Shown: one piece after another, positions 25,011-33,740 of the stretch
Position numbering within the stretch: position 1 is the first letter of the stretch
Layout: each line of letters starts with the position of its first letter
Assembly: GCA_015059145.1 (NCBI GenBank)
Contig: SVAZ01000004.1
Span: 1-64,000 of the forward strand
Direction of reading: 5' to 3'
DNA length: 64,000 nucleotides
DNA from: Erysipelotrichaceae bacterium
Lineage (GTDB): Bacteria > Bacillota_I > Bacilli_A > Acholeplasmatales > Anaeroplasmataceae
Position numbers and translations under genes: made by a program
Notes under the pieces: model-generated
What the model saw: the letters and a program-made list of their open reading frames with translations, nothing else
What the model was told of the DNA's origin: nothing
Database searches by the model: none

Positions 25011-26234
25011 TTACTTTTTTAATTTTGCATCTAATAAAGCCTTAACCTTAACTGGTAAACCAAATAGGTTAATGAAGCCCTTAGAATCATTTTGGTCATA
25101 TGCACCCTCATCATCACCGAATGAAGCAATTTCTTCATTCCATAAAGAATATGGTGAAGTGATTGATGCTGGAGTAATATTACCCTTATATAATTTAACC
25201 TTAACATCACCAGTTACAGTTTCTTGAGTCTTATCAACAAACTCTGATAATGCTTCACGAAGTGGAGTGAACCATAATCCGTTATAAACTAAATCTGCAA
25301 ACTTATCTGCAACCATTCTCTTGAAATGAGAAGTTTCCTTATCTAAGCAGATTGATTCAAGCATTTCATGTGCTTCATATAAAATAGTTCCACCTGGAGT
25401 TTCATAAACACCACGGCTCTTCATACCAACTAAACGGTTTTCAACGATATCAATAATACCACAGCCGTTAGCTCCACCTAATTCATTTAGCTTCCAAACT
25501 AAATCAACAGCGTTCATTTTCTTGCCATCTAAAGCTGTTGGAATACCCTTTTCAAAATGAATAGTTACATATGTAGGCTTATCTGGAGCCTGTTCTGGTG
25601 ATACACCCATTTCTAAAATCTTATCATACATTGGCTCATTTGCTGGATCCTCTAAATCTAATCCCTCATGAGATAAATGCCATAAGTTCTTATCCTTTGA
25701 ATAATTTGTTTCTCTTGAAATCTTAAGTGGAATATTATGAGCCTCAGCATAGTCAATTTCCTCATCTCTTGACTTAATATCCCATTCTCTCCATGGAGCA
25801 ATAATCTTCATGTTTGGAGCATATGCCTTAATAGCTAGCTCAAAACGAACTTGGTCATTACCCTTACCTGTGCAGCCATGACAAATTGCATCTGCACCCT
25901 CTGCTAACGCAATTTCAACAATTCTCTTTGCAATGATTGGTCTAGCGAATGAAGTACCTAATAAATACTTACCCTCATACTTAGCGCCAGCCTTTAATGT
26001 TGGGAAAATATAATCCTCAACAAATTCCTTATTTAAATCCTCAACATATAGTTTAGAAGCACCAGTTGCTAAAGCCTTTGCCTCTAAGCCCTCTAGCTCA
26101 TCAGCTTGCCCTACATTACCTGATACAGCGATAACCTCACAATTATCATAATTTTCCTTTAACCAAGGGATAATGATTGAAGTATCTAAACCTCCTGAAT
26201 AAGCTAAAACTACCTTCTTAATTCCTTTTGTCAT
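25011..26234 (-). CDS. argG: Argininosuccinate synthase
   Basis: ArgG joins citrulline and aspartate with ATP. The P-loop-like pyrophosphatase motif [11 protein letters not shown] lies near residue 10, followed by [14 protein letters not shown] and SREGxNYSKD-type residues ([19 protein letters not shown]). The ATG at 26234 has AGGAGG 8 bases before it. The open frame reaching 26297 runs back into the T-box terminator and is not part of the protein. It is the first gene of the arg operon and sits directly behind the T-box. Confidence 0.96.
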   Translation of the reverse strand: MTKGIKKVVLAYSGGLDTSIIIPWLKENYDNCEVIAVSGNVGQADELEGLEAKALATGASKLYVEDLNKEFVEDYIFPTLKAGAKYEGKYLLGTSFARPIIAKRIVEIALAEGADAICHGCTGKGNDQVRFELAIKAYAPNMKIIAPWREWDIKSRDEEIDYAEAHNIPLKISRETNYSKDKNLWHLSHEGLDLEDPANEPMYDKILEMGVSPEQAPDKPTYVTIHFEKGIPTALDGKKMNAVDLVWKLNELGGANGCGIIDIVENRLVGMKSRGVYETPGGTILYEAHEMLESICLDKETSHFKRMVADKFADLVYNGLWFTPLREALSEFVDKTQETVTGDVKVKLYKGNITPASITSPYSLWNEEIASFGDDEGAYDQNDSKGFINLFGLPVKVKALLDAKLKK

Positions 26235-26274
26235 TTTCTTTTTCCTCCTAAAAACCTTACGTAATATTATATAA

Positions 26275-26500
26275 CAAAATAACGCCTCTTTCAACATTGA
26301 AAGAGACGTTTAACCGCGGTACCACTCTAATTGCTAATAATTTCATTATTAGCCACCTCAAATCCCTTAACGCGGGCAACGTTCTTTATTAAAGAAATCT
26401 CCATAGACACGTTCGAGAAAACTACCCTACCCTGCTTCCACCATCCAGAGCTCTCTAAAAGGCCTCATTAACCTACTACTTCTAAATCATCAATCTATGT
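26275..26500 (-). promoter_or_regulatory. T-box leader of the arg operon, predicted tRNA-Arg sensing
   Basis: The minus strand carries AGAGAGCTC, GATGGTGGAAG, a specifier region, the conserved GTGGTACCGCGGTT (26313-26326 area) and a terminator hairpin at 26281-26310 (AACGTCTCTTTCA paired with TGAAAGAGGCGTT). The most likely specifier is CGT at 26409-26411 within TCGAACGTGTC, an arginine codon. A one-step shift would read CGA, also arginine. Uncharged tRNA-Arg would thus switch on arginine synthesis. Confidence 0.9.
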
Positions 26501-26504
26501 AAGC

Positions 26505-26664
26505 TTAACAAAAAAAGGACTAACTTGAATAAGATTAGTCCTTAACATTTGCTTCAGAACTAATAATTATGAACTCATTAGTCCTTCATAATTATACTCA
26601 AGTTTATTTTTATTAAACTATCTTTGCTAGGTATATCTATTAAGGAACCGGTCCAAAATAGATA
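26505..26664 (-). ncRNA. Unidentified structured leader upstream of the arg T-box
   Basis: This 160-nt leader lies between the promoter and the T-box. From its 5' end it can form an 8-bp stem (26657-26664 with 26634-26641) around GGACCGGTTCC, a small AGTTTA/TAAACT hairpin, an 11-bp perfect stem (26585-26595 with 26563-26573), and a terminator hairpin AAGGACTAA/TTAGTCCTT (26515-26543) with a T tract. GGACTAAT in the loop of the 11-bp stem repeats the 5' arm of the terminator, so alternative pairing is possible. I match it to no known riboswitch. Confidence 0.5.
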
Positions 26665-26669
26665 CTTCT

Positions 26670-26697
26670 ATTATAGAACTTTCTTTTAAATAGTCAA
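26670..26697 (-). promoter_or_regulatory. Promoter of the arg operon
   Basis: TTGACT (26692-26697), 16 bases, TATAAT (26670-26675) on the minus strand. The start near 26663 puts the first leader stem at the very 5' end of the RNA, giving an arg leader of about 430 bases. No second promoter is obvious between the two leader elements. Confidence 0.7.
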
Positions 26698-26841
26698 TAA
26701 AATAATTAAATTAATTTGCGTAAAACGTTTTCATTGACTAATAATATTTCGTTATATATTTATATATATAAATTTTGTATGAAATTAAGATAAAACTAGA
26801 AACTTATACTATAATATGGTAAAATTCTTGTGGTGATAAAA

Positions 26842-27708
26842 ATGGATAATTATTTACAAAAAGCATATTGTTATAATCAAACAATGAGAATATATGCAGC
26901 AATTACTACTGAAATTGTTGACCACTATCAAAAAGCATTTAACATGTGGCCAACAAGCACTTCAGCATTAGGTAGAACTCTAACCATTGCAGCTATTATG
27001 TCATGCACATATAAATCTGGAGAATACTTAAATATAAAGGTTAATGGTGATGGTCCAATAGGAAGAATTACTGTTGAAGCTACTGATGGTAAGGTTAGAG
27101 GATTTGTTCAAAACCCTGGAGTTTATCTATCTTATAATAATGGAAAGCTTAATGTAGCCGATGCAGTTGGTGCTGGTTCTATCGAAATAATTAAAGATCT
27201 TCATATGCGTCAGCCTTTCTCATCATCATGTGAAATTGTTTCGGGAGAAATTGCTGAAGACTTTACATACTATTTTGCCAAATCAGAACAAATACCTTCT
27301 TCTGTGGGCTTAGGTGTATTATTAAACGATGATTCAACAGTTAAGGCTGCAGGTGGATTCCTAATCCAAGTAATGCCTGGATGTAAAGAGGAATACATTC
27401 AAAAGCTAGAAGAAAAATTATCAACTATGAAATCTTGCTCTCAAATGATTAATGAAGGATATTCTGCTGAGGATATCATTAAGGAGATTACTGATGGTGA
27501 TTATGAAATATTAGAAACTAGAGAATTATCTCACTTCTGTAACTGCAGCAAGGAAAGATTTACAAGAGGCTTAAAATCTATTGGCAAGGATGAGCTTTTA
27601 GATATTTTAGAAAAAGATAAAAAAGCAGAAATCACATGTAATTTCTGCAATACTAAGTATAATTTTAGTGAGGAAGATTTAAAGAAAATCCTATTAGACA
27701 TTGAGTAG
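26842..27708 (+). CDS. hslO: Hsp33 redox-regulated chaperone
   Basis: Hsp33 is a cytosolic holdase switched on by oxidation and unfolding. The roughly 288-residue protein has NGDGPIGRITVEA, GxVRGFVQNP (GKVRGFVQNPGVYL) and the four zinc cysteines as CNC (HFCNCSKERF) and CNFC near the C-terminus. The ATG at 26842 is used rather than upstream GTG codons, with GTGGTGAT before it. It is divergent from the arg operon and overlaps the convergent gene at its 3' end by 44 bases. Confidence 0.96.
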   Translation: MDNYLQKAYCYNQTMRIYAAITTEIVDHYQKAFNMWPTSTSALGRTLTIAAIMSCTYKSGEYLNIKVNGDGPIGRITVEATDGKVRGFVQNPGVYLSYNNGKLNVADAVGAGSIEIIKDLHMRQPFSSSCEIVSGEIAEDFTYYFAKSEQIPSSVGLGVLLNDDSTVKAAGGFLIQVMPGCKEEYIQKLEEKLSTMKSCSQMINEGYSAEDIIKEITDGDYEILETRELSHFCNCSKERFTRGLKSIGKDELLDILEKDKKAEITCNFCNTKYNFSEEDLKKILLDIE

Positions 27709-28183
27709 GTAACTCTTTAAATAAATTTATATCTGTTGGATAAAAGGTAAATACCTCGATTATAACCAAATAAACAATAAATGCAATAACACTGTTTGAG
27801 CCTTCAAATAGTGTTATTTTTTTATATCTATAATAAAATATTATAGCAACACATATAAAGAATATCAAAATATTTACCCAATCAATATTCATACCAATAA
27901 TTCCACTATACGTAAAATAACCAGCAATCATAAATATTGAAGCAACTATAATTCCACTTATATATGATGAGAAAATATTATAACGTTCCTTAGTAACAAT
28001 AATATCAATTATCATATAAATTAAAGCTGGAAATATAAAGGTTTTTAAATGCTCAAATATACTTTCATTTTGAGGGAATACCACCTTTAACCCACTTAAT
28101 CCTATAAAATCATAAGCAAAATGAAACAAAAAGCCTAGTGCCGATACTACAACAAATCCTACAATCAAATTTATCTTACTCAT
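27665..28183 (-). CDS. Integral membrane protein, DUF6512-like
   Basis: The protein of about 172 residues has five or so membrane helices. It contains FHFAYDFIG and a polar ENESIFEHLK-like segment (PQNESIFEHLKTFIFPAL) that recalls the DUF6512 family of Bacillota. Its function is unknown. The start chosen is the ATG at 28183. The last 14 codons overlap the end of hslO on the other strand, an unusually long convergent overlap with no room for a separate terminator. Confidence 0.65.
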   Translation of the reverse strand: MSKINLIVGFVVVSALGFLFHFAYDFIGLSGLKVVFPQNESIFEHLKTFIFPALIYMIIDIIVTKERYNIFSSYISGIIVASIFMIAGYFTYSGIIGMNIDWVNILIFFICVAIIFYYRYKKITLFEGSNSVIAFIVYLVIIEVFTFYPTDINLFKELPTQCLIGFSLNLPH

Positions 28184-28235
28184 ATTTTTCACCATTATAT
28201 TATATGTGCTTGTCTATAAAAATATGCAAAAATAA

Positions 28236-28257
28236 AAGCCCTTTTTAGAAAGGACTT
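28236..28257 (-). terminator. Terminator after the lipoprotein gene
   Basis: On the minus strand AAGTCCTTT pairs with AAAGGGCTT with one G-U pair, followed by TTATTTTTG. It lies past the lipoprotein stop codon. Confidence 0.65.
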
Positions 28258-28288
28258 TTTTCATATATGATTTTTAAAATTAAAACTA

Positions 28289-29254
28289 TTATTTATTGAT
28301 AGTTCCAATATCATCAATAATATAATAAACATCACTAGTTACGCTAGTACATCTATATGGATTGTTTTGCTTAGTTATAGTTACCTTCTCTACAAGCTCC
28401 CTAGTGCTTTTATTGTATATGCTAACCTCACAACCATCCTCATCAATATATACTGGATTTAGATGTAATTCAGGATATGGATTACAAGTATAGCTTAGAC
28501 AAACTTCAGGCTTCGTAAAAACAATACTATACTCTGGAGTTTTATAATCACCAAAAATAAATGAGTATGTCACTTCAAATTCATTAACATTAGAATTAAA
28601 TGTCGAACCTACTACATAAGGACTAAGATTTGCCTTAATAGAATTTACATCTACATATTCATATAGCGGTGTAATACTGTACTTTTCGTATCCAACCACA
28701 TTAACCTTAACTCCATCAGAAAACTTGTAGACATCCAATTTACCTTTGTTATTAAGATTTACATTATACTTACTTGAGCCATCAGCTTTATCACTATAAT
28801 GCATTGAAGTAAGCTCAACTGTATTAAGAACCTCAGTACTTGAAACCTGCATTTTTAACTTTAATGTATTTTTAGAGTCACCACTCCATTTTATTGATTT
28901 TAAATCTGATAATAGCTTATACTCACTATCTACAAACACCTTAGCATTTTCATCATCGCAAGCTAATTTCAAATCTAAAATATAATAATTATTGATATTA
29001 GATAAGTGTATAGTTAAAATAAAATCGGTGATTCCATTCATTAAAATAACATGCTGATAATTAGGTATTTCATTATTTTTAGTTGAAGCAGATGCAGCAA
29101 CTAATTTAGATAATGTAACTGGATTTTCTAATTGCTTATCCTCAGCTTGATCGTTCGTAGAATCATCTTCATTAGAAAATAATCCACCAACTTTACAGCT
29201 TGACAATGAAAATACTGAAACAATCAGTAATATTCCTAGTATTATTTTTTTCAT
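28289..29254 (-). CDS. Predicted lipoprotein of unknown function
   Basis: The 321-residue protein begins with a lysine-charged, hydrophobic signal peptide and a lipobox LSSC, so Cys20 should be lipidated and the protein anchored outside the membrane. A polar D/E-rich linker (residues 26-45) follows. The rest is rich in beta-strand and tyrosine, with no cysteine pair or enzyme motif that I recognise. An Ig-like or sortase-independent surface fold is possible but not shown. It has its own terminator and a good GGGAGAG ribosome site. Confidence 0.75.
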   Translation of the reverse strand: MKKIILGILLIVSVFSLSSCKVGGLFSNEDDSTNDQAEDKQLENPVTLSKLVAASASTKNNEIPNYQHVILMNGITDFILTIHLSNINNYYILDLKLACDDENAKVFVDSEYKLLSDLKSIKWSGDSKNTLKLKMQVSSTEVLNTVELTSMHYSDKADGSSKYNVNLNNKGKLDVYKFSDGVKVNVVGYEKYSITPLYEYVDVNSIKANLSPYVVGSTFNSNVNEFEVTYSFIFGDYKTPEYSIVFTKPEVCLSYTCNPYPELHLNPVYIDEDGCEVSIYNKSTRELVEKVTITKQNNPYRCTSVTSDVYYIIDDIGTINK

Positions 29255-29389
29255 TTTTCTCTCCCTATAATAAATTATTTTTCCAAATCTTAGAGTATTA
29301 AACTATAAATAATTTGTCACTCTAAGTAATATTATAAATTAAACAACAAGCAATATCAATCTATTAGAACCATATTTTGGCAAATATAA

Positions 29390-29408
29390 AAGGCGTTTTA
29401 AACGCCTT
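29390..29408 (-). terminator. Terminator after the DegV gene
   Basis: AAGGCGTTT and AAACGCCTT form a compact palindrome followed on the minus strand by TTATATTT, just past the stop codon. Confidence 0.7.
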
Positions 29409-29411
29409 AAA

Positions 29412-30269
29412 TTATTTAATAATATAGCTTAAGCCTACTGTTTCAGGCCCAGTATGAGCTCCTACAACAGGAGTTAACATATAATCGTTAATTTCCTTTA
29501 AGTCTGGTCTCTTAGCTAAAACTGCATTTCTAACCTCTTCAATTTTTTCCTTTGCAGCACTTGCATGAATAATACAAGGTATAACATCCTTACCTTCAAT
29601 CTCTTCTAAGAACATTTCAACTAATCGTTTTCTAGCAGACTTAGATGTTCTGATTTTTTCTAATGTTCTAACCTTACCCTCTTCATCTAAATCTAATACA
29701 GGTCTGATTGAAAGCATATTTGCAAACATACCAGATACTCTAGATAATCTACCATTTTTAATTAGGTATTCTAAAGTATCAACCGCAAATAGTACATGAT
29801 GATTATCACGAATATAATCTAATCTACCTAGTACCTCTTCTAATGTTTTATCATCCTTGAACATTCTAGCAGCCTCTAAAGCCATGAATGCTTCAGGGAA
29901 CGCTAATGATTTAGAATTATAAACAGTTACATTAAAATCAGTTACCTCTTGTTTATATAATTCTACTGCATTATATAATCCACTTAATGGTTTAGCAATA
30001 GTAATTACTAAAGCACTATCATAGCCCTTAGCCTTTGCCTCTTCAAAAATTTCAATCATTCTACCTGGTGATACATAAGCAGTATGTGGGAAAGATGCCT
30101 TATCTGTGATTAATCTATTATAAAATGTTTCAGCTGAAATTTCAGTATAATCATCATATTTTTCATTTTCTCCATATTGAACTACTGAACGAAACACTTC
30201 AATATCATAATCATTATCTATGTAGTCAATTCCAGAATTACTACATACAATTACTTTTGTTTTTGTCAT
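29412..30269 (-). CDS. DegV family fatty-acid-binding protein
   Basis: DegV/FakB proteins hold a fatty acid for phosphorylation by FakA. The 285-residue protein has the N-terminal CSNSGIDY strand, DKASFPHTAYVSPGRM (the xTSxP-type lipid head-group region, here HTAYVSP), the SKPLSGLYN-like ITIAKPLSGLYNA, and the C-terminal VGAHTGPETVGLSYI. The length is right for the family. No fakA kinase gene is next to it, which is normal for FakB proteins. The start is an ATG after GGAGG. Confidence 0.9.
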   Translation of the reverse strand: MTKTKVIVCSNSGIDYIDNDYDIEVFRSVVQYGENEKYDDYTEISAETFYNRLITDKASFPHTAYVSPGRMIEIFEEAKAKGYDSALVITIAKPLSGLYNAVELYKQEVTDFNVTVYNSKSLAFPEAFMALEAARMFKDDKTLEEVLGRLDYIRDNHHVLFAVDTLEYLIKNGRLSRVSGMFANMLSIRPVLDLDEEGKVRTLEKIRTSKSARKRLVEMFLEEIEGKDVIPCIIHASAAKEKIEEVRNAVLAKRPDLKEINDYMLTPVVGAHTGPETVGLSYIIK

Positions 30270-30326
30270 AAATAAAATCCTCCAAACTAAAAAAAATTAT
30301 ATCACATTCTTACATTTATGTAAAGG

Positions 30327-31535
30327 CTATTTACAATTAACGCACATTCCACATTTGCCATTATGTTCTTGATTAAAATAATTTACTACATATTTATGAA
30401 GGCATTTTTTTGTTATACAAAATTCAATCATTTTATCAAGCTTTATATATTTATCCTTTTTAATTTTCATCTGCTCCTCATAGCTTTTTTCCTTAACATC
30501 TAAATGCTCTATAAAATAATTTGCTGTCTTAATATCGGTAGTATTAAATAAAACAATTCCTTCAGCATAATTACCATCTCTAGATGCTCTACCGATTTGT
30601 TGTGCAAAATCCTCAAGATTATGTGGCATATCATATTCGACTACATATCTAATATCGGGCACATCTATCCCCATACCAAAGGCATTTGTACAAACCATTA
30701 TTTTAATATCGTTATTCGAAAAGCCACTTTGCATTAATTCCTTTTCTTTAGAATCTAGCATTCCATGATATATGCCAACATTCATTTTTATGCTTTTCAA
30801 ATATTGATAAACCTTTTTAGCATTTTTAATAGTCACACAATAAATGATTCCCTTTTCTTCCTTATGATTAAATATATATGAAACAAGATCGCCAAGCTTA
30901 TTACGTGATCTAATCACTCTATAAAATATATTTTTTCTATCACAAGCACCAACAATTAAAGCAGGATTATTAATCCTTAAATATGTACAAATTTTGCTTA
31001 TCATTTCTTTATTAGCAGTTGCAGTTAAAGCCAAGATTGTAGGTTTATAGGTAAGTAACTCTATAAATTTAGGAATATGCCCCAATGCCAATCTAAAATT
31101 CTCACTCCATATTAAGGTATGTGCCTCATCACATACTATTAAAGAAATTTTAGTATTCTTAATTTCATTAATAAATCTTTTATTTTCTAATCTTTCTGCC
31201 GACACATATAAAAGCTTTATCCTATCAGCCTTAATATCTCTATAAATTTTATCAGTTTGATAATCATCCAATAATGAATTTATATATTCTGCCTTTATTC
31301 CCCTTCTCTTTAAATTCATTACCTGATCCTGCATTAAAGCTATTAAAGGAGTAATAACTAAAGTAATTCCATCTAGCATTAATGCTGGAAGCTGAAATGT
31401 AATTGATTTACCATAACCTGTAGGAAGTATTCCAATTGTATCATTTCCATTTATAACGGAATCAACAATTTTACTTTGCTCCTCTTTTAATGTGTCATAC
31501 CCATAATAATATTTTAATAATTCTTCCTTCTTCAT
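30327..31535 (-). CDS. Short RecQ-family DEAH helicase
   Basis: The protein has the RecQ helicase core: motif I GILPTGYGKSITFQLP, LVITPLIALMQDQV, DEAH in VCDEAHTL, LALTATAN, and motif VI GRASRDG (QQIGRASRDGNYAEG). After the helicase core it ends with a cysteine cluster (CITKKCL, then GKCGMCVNCK), a likely RecQ zinc finger. At 402 residues it lacks the winged-helix and HRDC domains of the roughly 600-residue RecQ. It should unwind DNA 3' to 5', but its substrate choice may differ. Its ribosome site is weak. Confidence 0.88.
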   Translation of the reverse strand: MKKEELLKYYYGYDTLKEEQSKIVDSVINGNDTIGILPTGYGKSITFQLPALMLDGITLVITPLIALMQDQVMNLKRRGIKAEYINSLLDDYQTDKIYRDIKADRIKLLYVSAERLENKRFINEIKNTKISLIVCDEAHTLIWSENFRLALGHIPKFIELLTYKPTILALTATANKEMISKICTYLRINNPALIVGACDRKNIFYRVIRSRNKLGDLVSYIFNHKEEKGIIYCVTIKNAKKVYQYLKSIKMNVGIYHGMLDSKEKELMQSGFSNNDIKIMVCTNAFGMGIDVPDIRYVVEYDMPHNLEDFAQQIGRASRDGNYAEGIVLFNTTDIKTANYFIEHLDVKEKSYEEQMKIKKDKYIKLDKMIEFCITKKCLHKYVVNYFNQEHNGKCGMCVNCK

Positions 31536-31646
31536 AATTCAAAGCTAATATAAAGAAAACATTTAATCAATACCTATAATTTACATCCTACACATTTTTT
31601 ATAAAACAGATTTAATATAATTTGTTTATTAAATTTAAAAAAGAAA

Positions 31647-31665
31647 AAGGAGGAAAATCCTCCTT
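31647..31665 (-). terminator. Terminator of the apt-relA-trxB transcript
   Basis: On the minus strand AAGGAGGA pairs with TCCTCCTT and runs into TTTTCTTTTT. It overlaps the stop codon of the 31664-31966 gene and ends the long operon that begins at apt. Confidence 0.75.
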
Positions 31666-31966
31666 ATAGCTTCAAAATATTAATATCCTCTATATCAATA
31701 ATAGGGATTAAAATTTCTTTATTTTCAATCGCGAGCTTTAAGCCATCTGCACCAACTGATTTAACAATTCCCTCGTAATGAGTAGTTTTTGTATATACCT
31801 CTGCTAATACATGAATTCTATAATATAGCATTGCCTCAATATCCTCAAGCCTATGCTTTGCCACTCTCTTTCGAGTTTTTATTCTCGAATCATATATTTC
31901 CTGGTTAGAGCTTATCTCATTCTTATCTGATACAGTATCAATAAATAGTAATGGATCATTATTCAT
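31664..31966 (-). CDS. Small YolD/SH3-like protein of unknown function
   Basis: The protein of about 100 residues has a basic central part (SRIKTRKRVAKHRLEDIEAML). Its C-terminal half is beta-rich (YEGIVKSVGADGLKLAIENK, then ILIPIIDIEDINIL), reminiscent of the small beta-barrel in YolD-like or Hfq/SH3-like proteins. The likeness is loose. The start is the ATG at 31966 after GGTGAT. It is the last gene of the apt-relA-trxB transcript, 33 bases after trxB, with the terminator overlapping its stop. Confidence 0.5.
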   Translation of the reverse strand: MNNDPLLFIDTVSDKNEISSNQEIYDSRIKTRKRVAKHRLEDIEAMLYYRIHVLAEVYTKTTHYEGIVKSVGADGLKLAIENKEILIPIIDIEDINILKL

Positions 31967-32008
31967 AATTATCACCTTACTATAATATATGATATTAATT
32001 TAAATATA

Positions 32009-32854
32009 TTACTTTTTTAAATATTTAGAAATAGCAGTTGCGGCAATAGCTCCATCAGATACTGCCTTTGATATTTGAAGAAGCCCTCCAATAATATCTC
32101 CACCAGCAAATATTCCTGGAATATTAGTCATCATATTTTCATCAACAGTAATATAATTACCATCAACAGCCAAGCCTAAATGCTTAGCTATAGTTACACC
32201 TGAGGCTGACCCCTTTGCAATAAAGCATCCAGAAATCTCGTATGTAGCTTTTTCTGTAGTAATGCTTTTTAATATCTCATCACCATCAAATGAAACTATT
32301 TTATCTGTAATTACAGGGATATCATTAACATCAACAGCTAATTCCTCTCCATCTGTAAACACAGTTAAATCTGGAATAATATTTTTCAAAACCTCAAGCT
32401 CATGTGCCATATATTCTCCACTACCAATAATAGCTGTTTTCTTTTTTCTATAAAAGAAGCCATCACATGTAGCACAATACGAAACTCCACAGCCTTCAAA
32501 TTTTTCAGCCTTTTGGACTCTATTACGAGATGCACCTAAGGCCAGCATTATTGTTTTAGTTTGAAATATATTATTCTTACAGTAAACACTAAATCCATCT
32601 GAAAATTCAATAGATAAAACCTCATCAGTGATAACCTCAATACCAAGCTCTTGAGCCTGCTTAATACCTAAATTCGCAAGCTCTAATCCTGAAATAGGCA
32701 TCACTCCATAATAATTTTCTACCTTATGTGCCTTGGCTAAAGCGCCCATATCCTTTCCAACAACAATAGGATTAAAACCATATCGTTTTAAATAAATAGC
32801 ACAGGAAATACCACAAGGACCATTTCCTATTACTATAGTATCATATTTATTCAT
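32009..32854 (-). CDS. trxB: Thioredoxin reductase-like flavoprotein
   Basis: The 281-residue protein has an N-terminal FAD motif IGNGPCGISCAIYL, the redox-active CATCD (SYCATCDGFFY), a second nucleotide motif IGSGEYMAHELE and a C-terminal FAGGDIIGG. This matches low-molecular-weight thioredoxin reductases, though it is shorter than the usual 310 or so. The NADPH motif is less regular (GSGEYMA in place of GxGxxA), so cofactor choice is uncertain. It overlaps trxA by 8 bases, which ties it to thioredoxin. Confidence 0.85.
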   Translation of the reverse strand: MNKYDTIVIGNGPCGISCAIYLKRYGFNPIVVGKDMGALAKAHKVENYYGVMPISGLELANLGIKQAQELGIEVITDEVLSIEFSDGFSVYCKNNIFQTKTIMLALGASRNRVQKAEKFEGCGVSYCATCDGFFYRKKKTAIIGSGEYMAHELEVLKNIIPDLTVFTDGEELAVDVNDIPVITDKIVSFDGDEILKSITTEKATYEISGCFIAKGSASGVTIAKHLGLAVDGNYITVDENMMTNIPGIFAGGDIIGGLLQISKAVSDGAIAATAISKYLKK

Positions 32855-33155
32855 ACGATTTTACCCAGCTTGCTAGTGCATCCATCGGTAAATATCCTAC
32901 CTTCTTGTCAACTAGCTTTCCATCCTTAAATAAGAATAATGCTGGAATAGATTGGATTCTTAAAGCCTCTGCTAATTCTTCCTCCTCATCAACATTAACC
33001 TTTCCAATAGGAAGATTAGTCTTTTGATGAAGCTCCTCTAATACTGGAGTTAGCATTCTACATGGACCACACCACTGTGCCCAAAAATCTACTAAACATA
33101 ATTTATTCTCAGTATAAAACTCTTTAAAATTATCCTTTGTTAAATGTGCTAGCAT
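32847..33155 (-). CDS. trxA: Thioredoxin
   Basis: The 102-residue protein is a classical thioredoxin with WAQWCGPCRM, a buried LFKDGKLVDKKVG turn and the cis-proline in QSIPALFLF. It reduces disulfides in the cytoplasm. The start is an ATG after GGAGG. It precedes and overlaps the thioredoxin reductase-like gene by 8 bases, so the pair is co-translated within the relA-linked transcript. Confidence 0.95.
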   Translation of the reverse strand: MLAHLTKDNFKEFYTENKLCLVDFWAQWCGPCRMLTPVLEELHQKTNLPIGKVNVDEEEELAEALRIQSIPALFLFKDGKLVDKKVGYLPMDALASWVKSYE

Positions 33156-33168
33156 AAATATTCCTCCT

Positions 33169-33729
33169 TTAATGCTCCTTATATTTACTATCTAATGTAG
33201 AAACATCTACATTATCAATAAAGTTTTCTCCCTTCATACTATCAGGCTCATGAGAAATTACTATATCATTATCATTTAATTGTTCAGATGCTAAAAATAG
33301 CATTATCGCTGCACAATTAGATAGATTTAAGCTTCTAATCTTATCAGTAGTTGGAATTCTATAGCAATCATCTAAATTATCCTTTAATATATCATAAGCA
33401 ATACCTGTTGATTCAGCACCAAATATTAAATAAACATCCTCATCTTCTGCTTCCTTAAAATTAATTGATGACGGAGATTTATGGCCATATCTAGTTAGGA
33501 AATAATACTTACCCTTATTTTTAGATTTAAAATCATCAAAATCCTCATATACCTCATACTGTATGTAATCAAAATAATCTACGCAGCTTCTTCTAAGCTT
33601 TTTCTCATCTAAAGAAAAGCCTAATGGCTTAATTAAATGTAATTTAGCATTAAAGCCTACACAGCTACGCATAATATTTCCAGTATTTTGAGGTATCTCT
33701 GGATGATATAAAACAACATTTATTTTCAT
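33169..33729 (-). CDS. trmL: tRNA (cytidine/uridine-34 2'-O)-methyltransferase
   Basis: TrmL is a SPOUT enzyme that methylates the wobble ribose of tRNA-Leu. It begins NVVLYHPEIPQNTGNIMRSC and has LHLIKPLGFSLDEKKLRR and the knotted SAM site YLIFGAESTGI plus IRSLNLSNCAAIML. It is slightly longer (186 residues) than the roughly 155 of E. coli TrmL because of an acidic C-terminal tail after the knot. It lies in the relA operon between rimO and trxA. Confidence 0.92.
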   Translation of the reverse strand: MKINVVLYHPEIPQNTGNIMRSCVGFNAKLHLIKPLGFSLDEKKLRRSCVDYFDYIQYEVYEDFDDFKSKNKGKYYFLTRYGHKSPSSINFKEAEDEDVYLIFGAESTGIAYDILKDNLDDCYRIPTTDKIRSLNLSNCAAIMLFLASEQLNDNDIVISHEPDSMKGENFIDNVDVSTLDSKYKEH

Positions 33730-33740
33730 ATAAACCTCTA

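Noticed and set aside
26505-26664. Calling the first arg leader a known riboswitch
   Set aside because: Its conserved-looking bases do not match lysine, SAM, purine, glycine, PRPP or guanidine classes that I can recall, so I left it unnamed.
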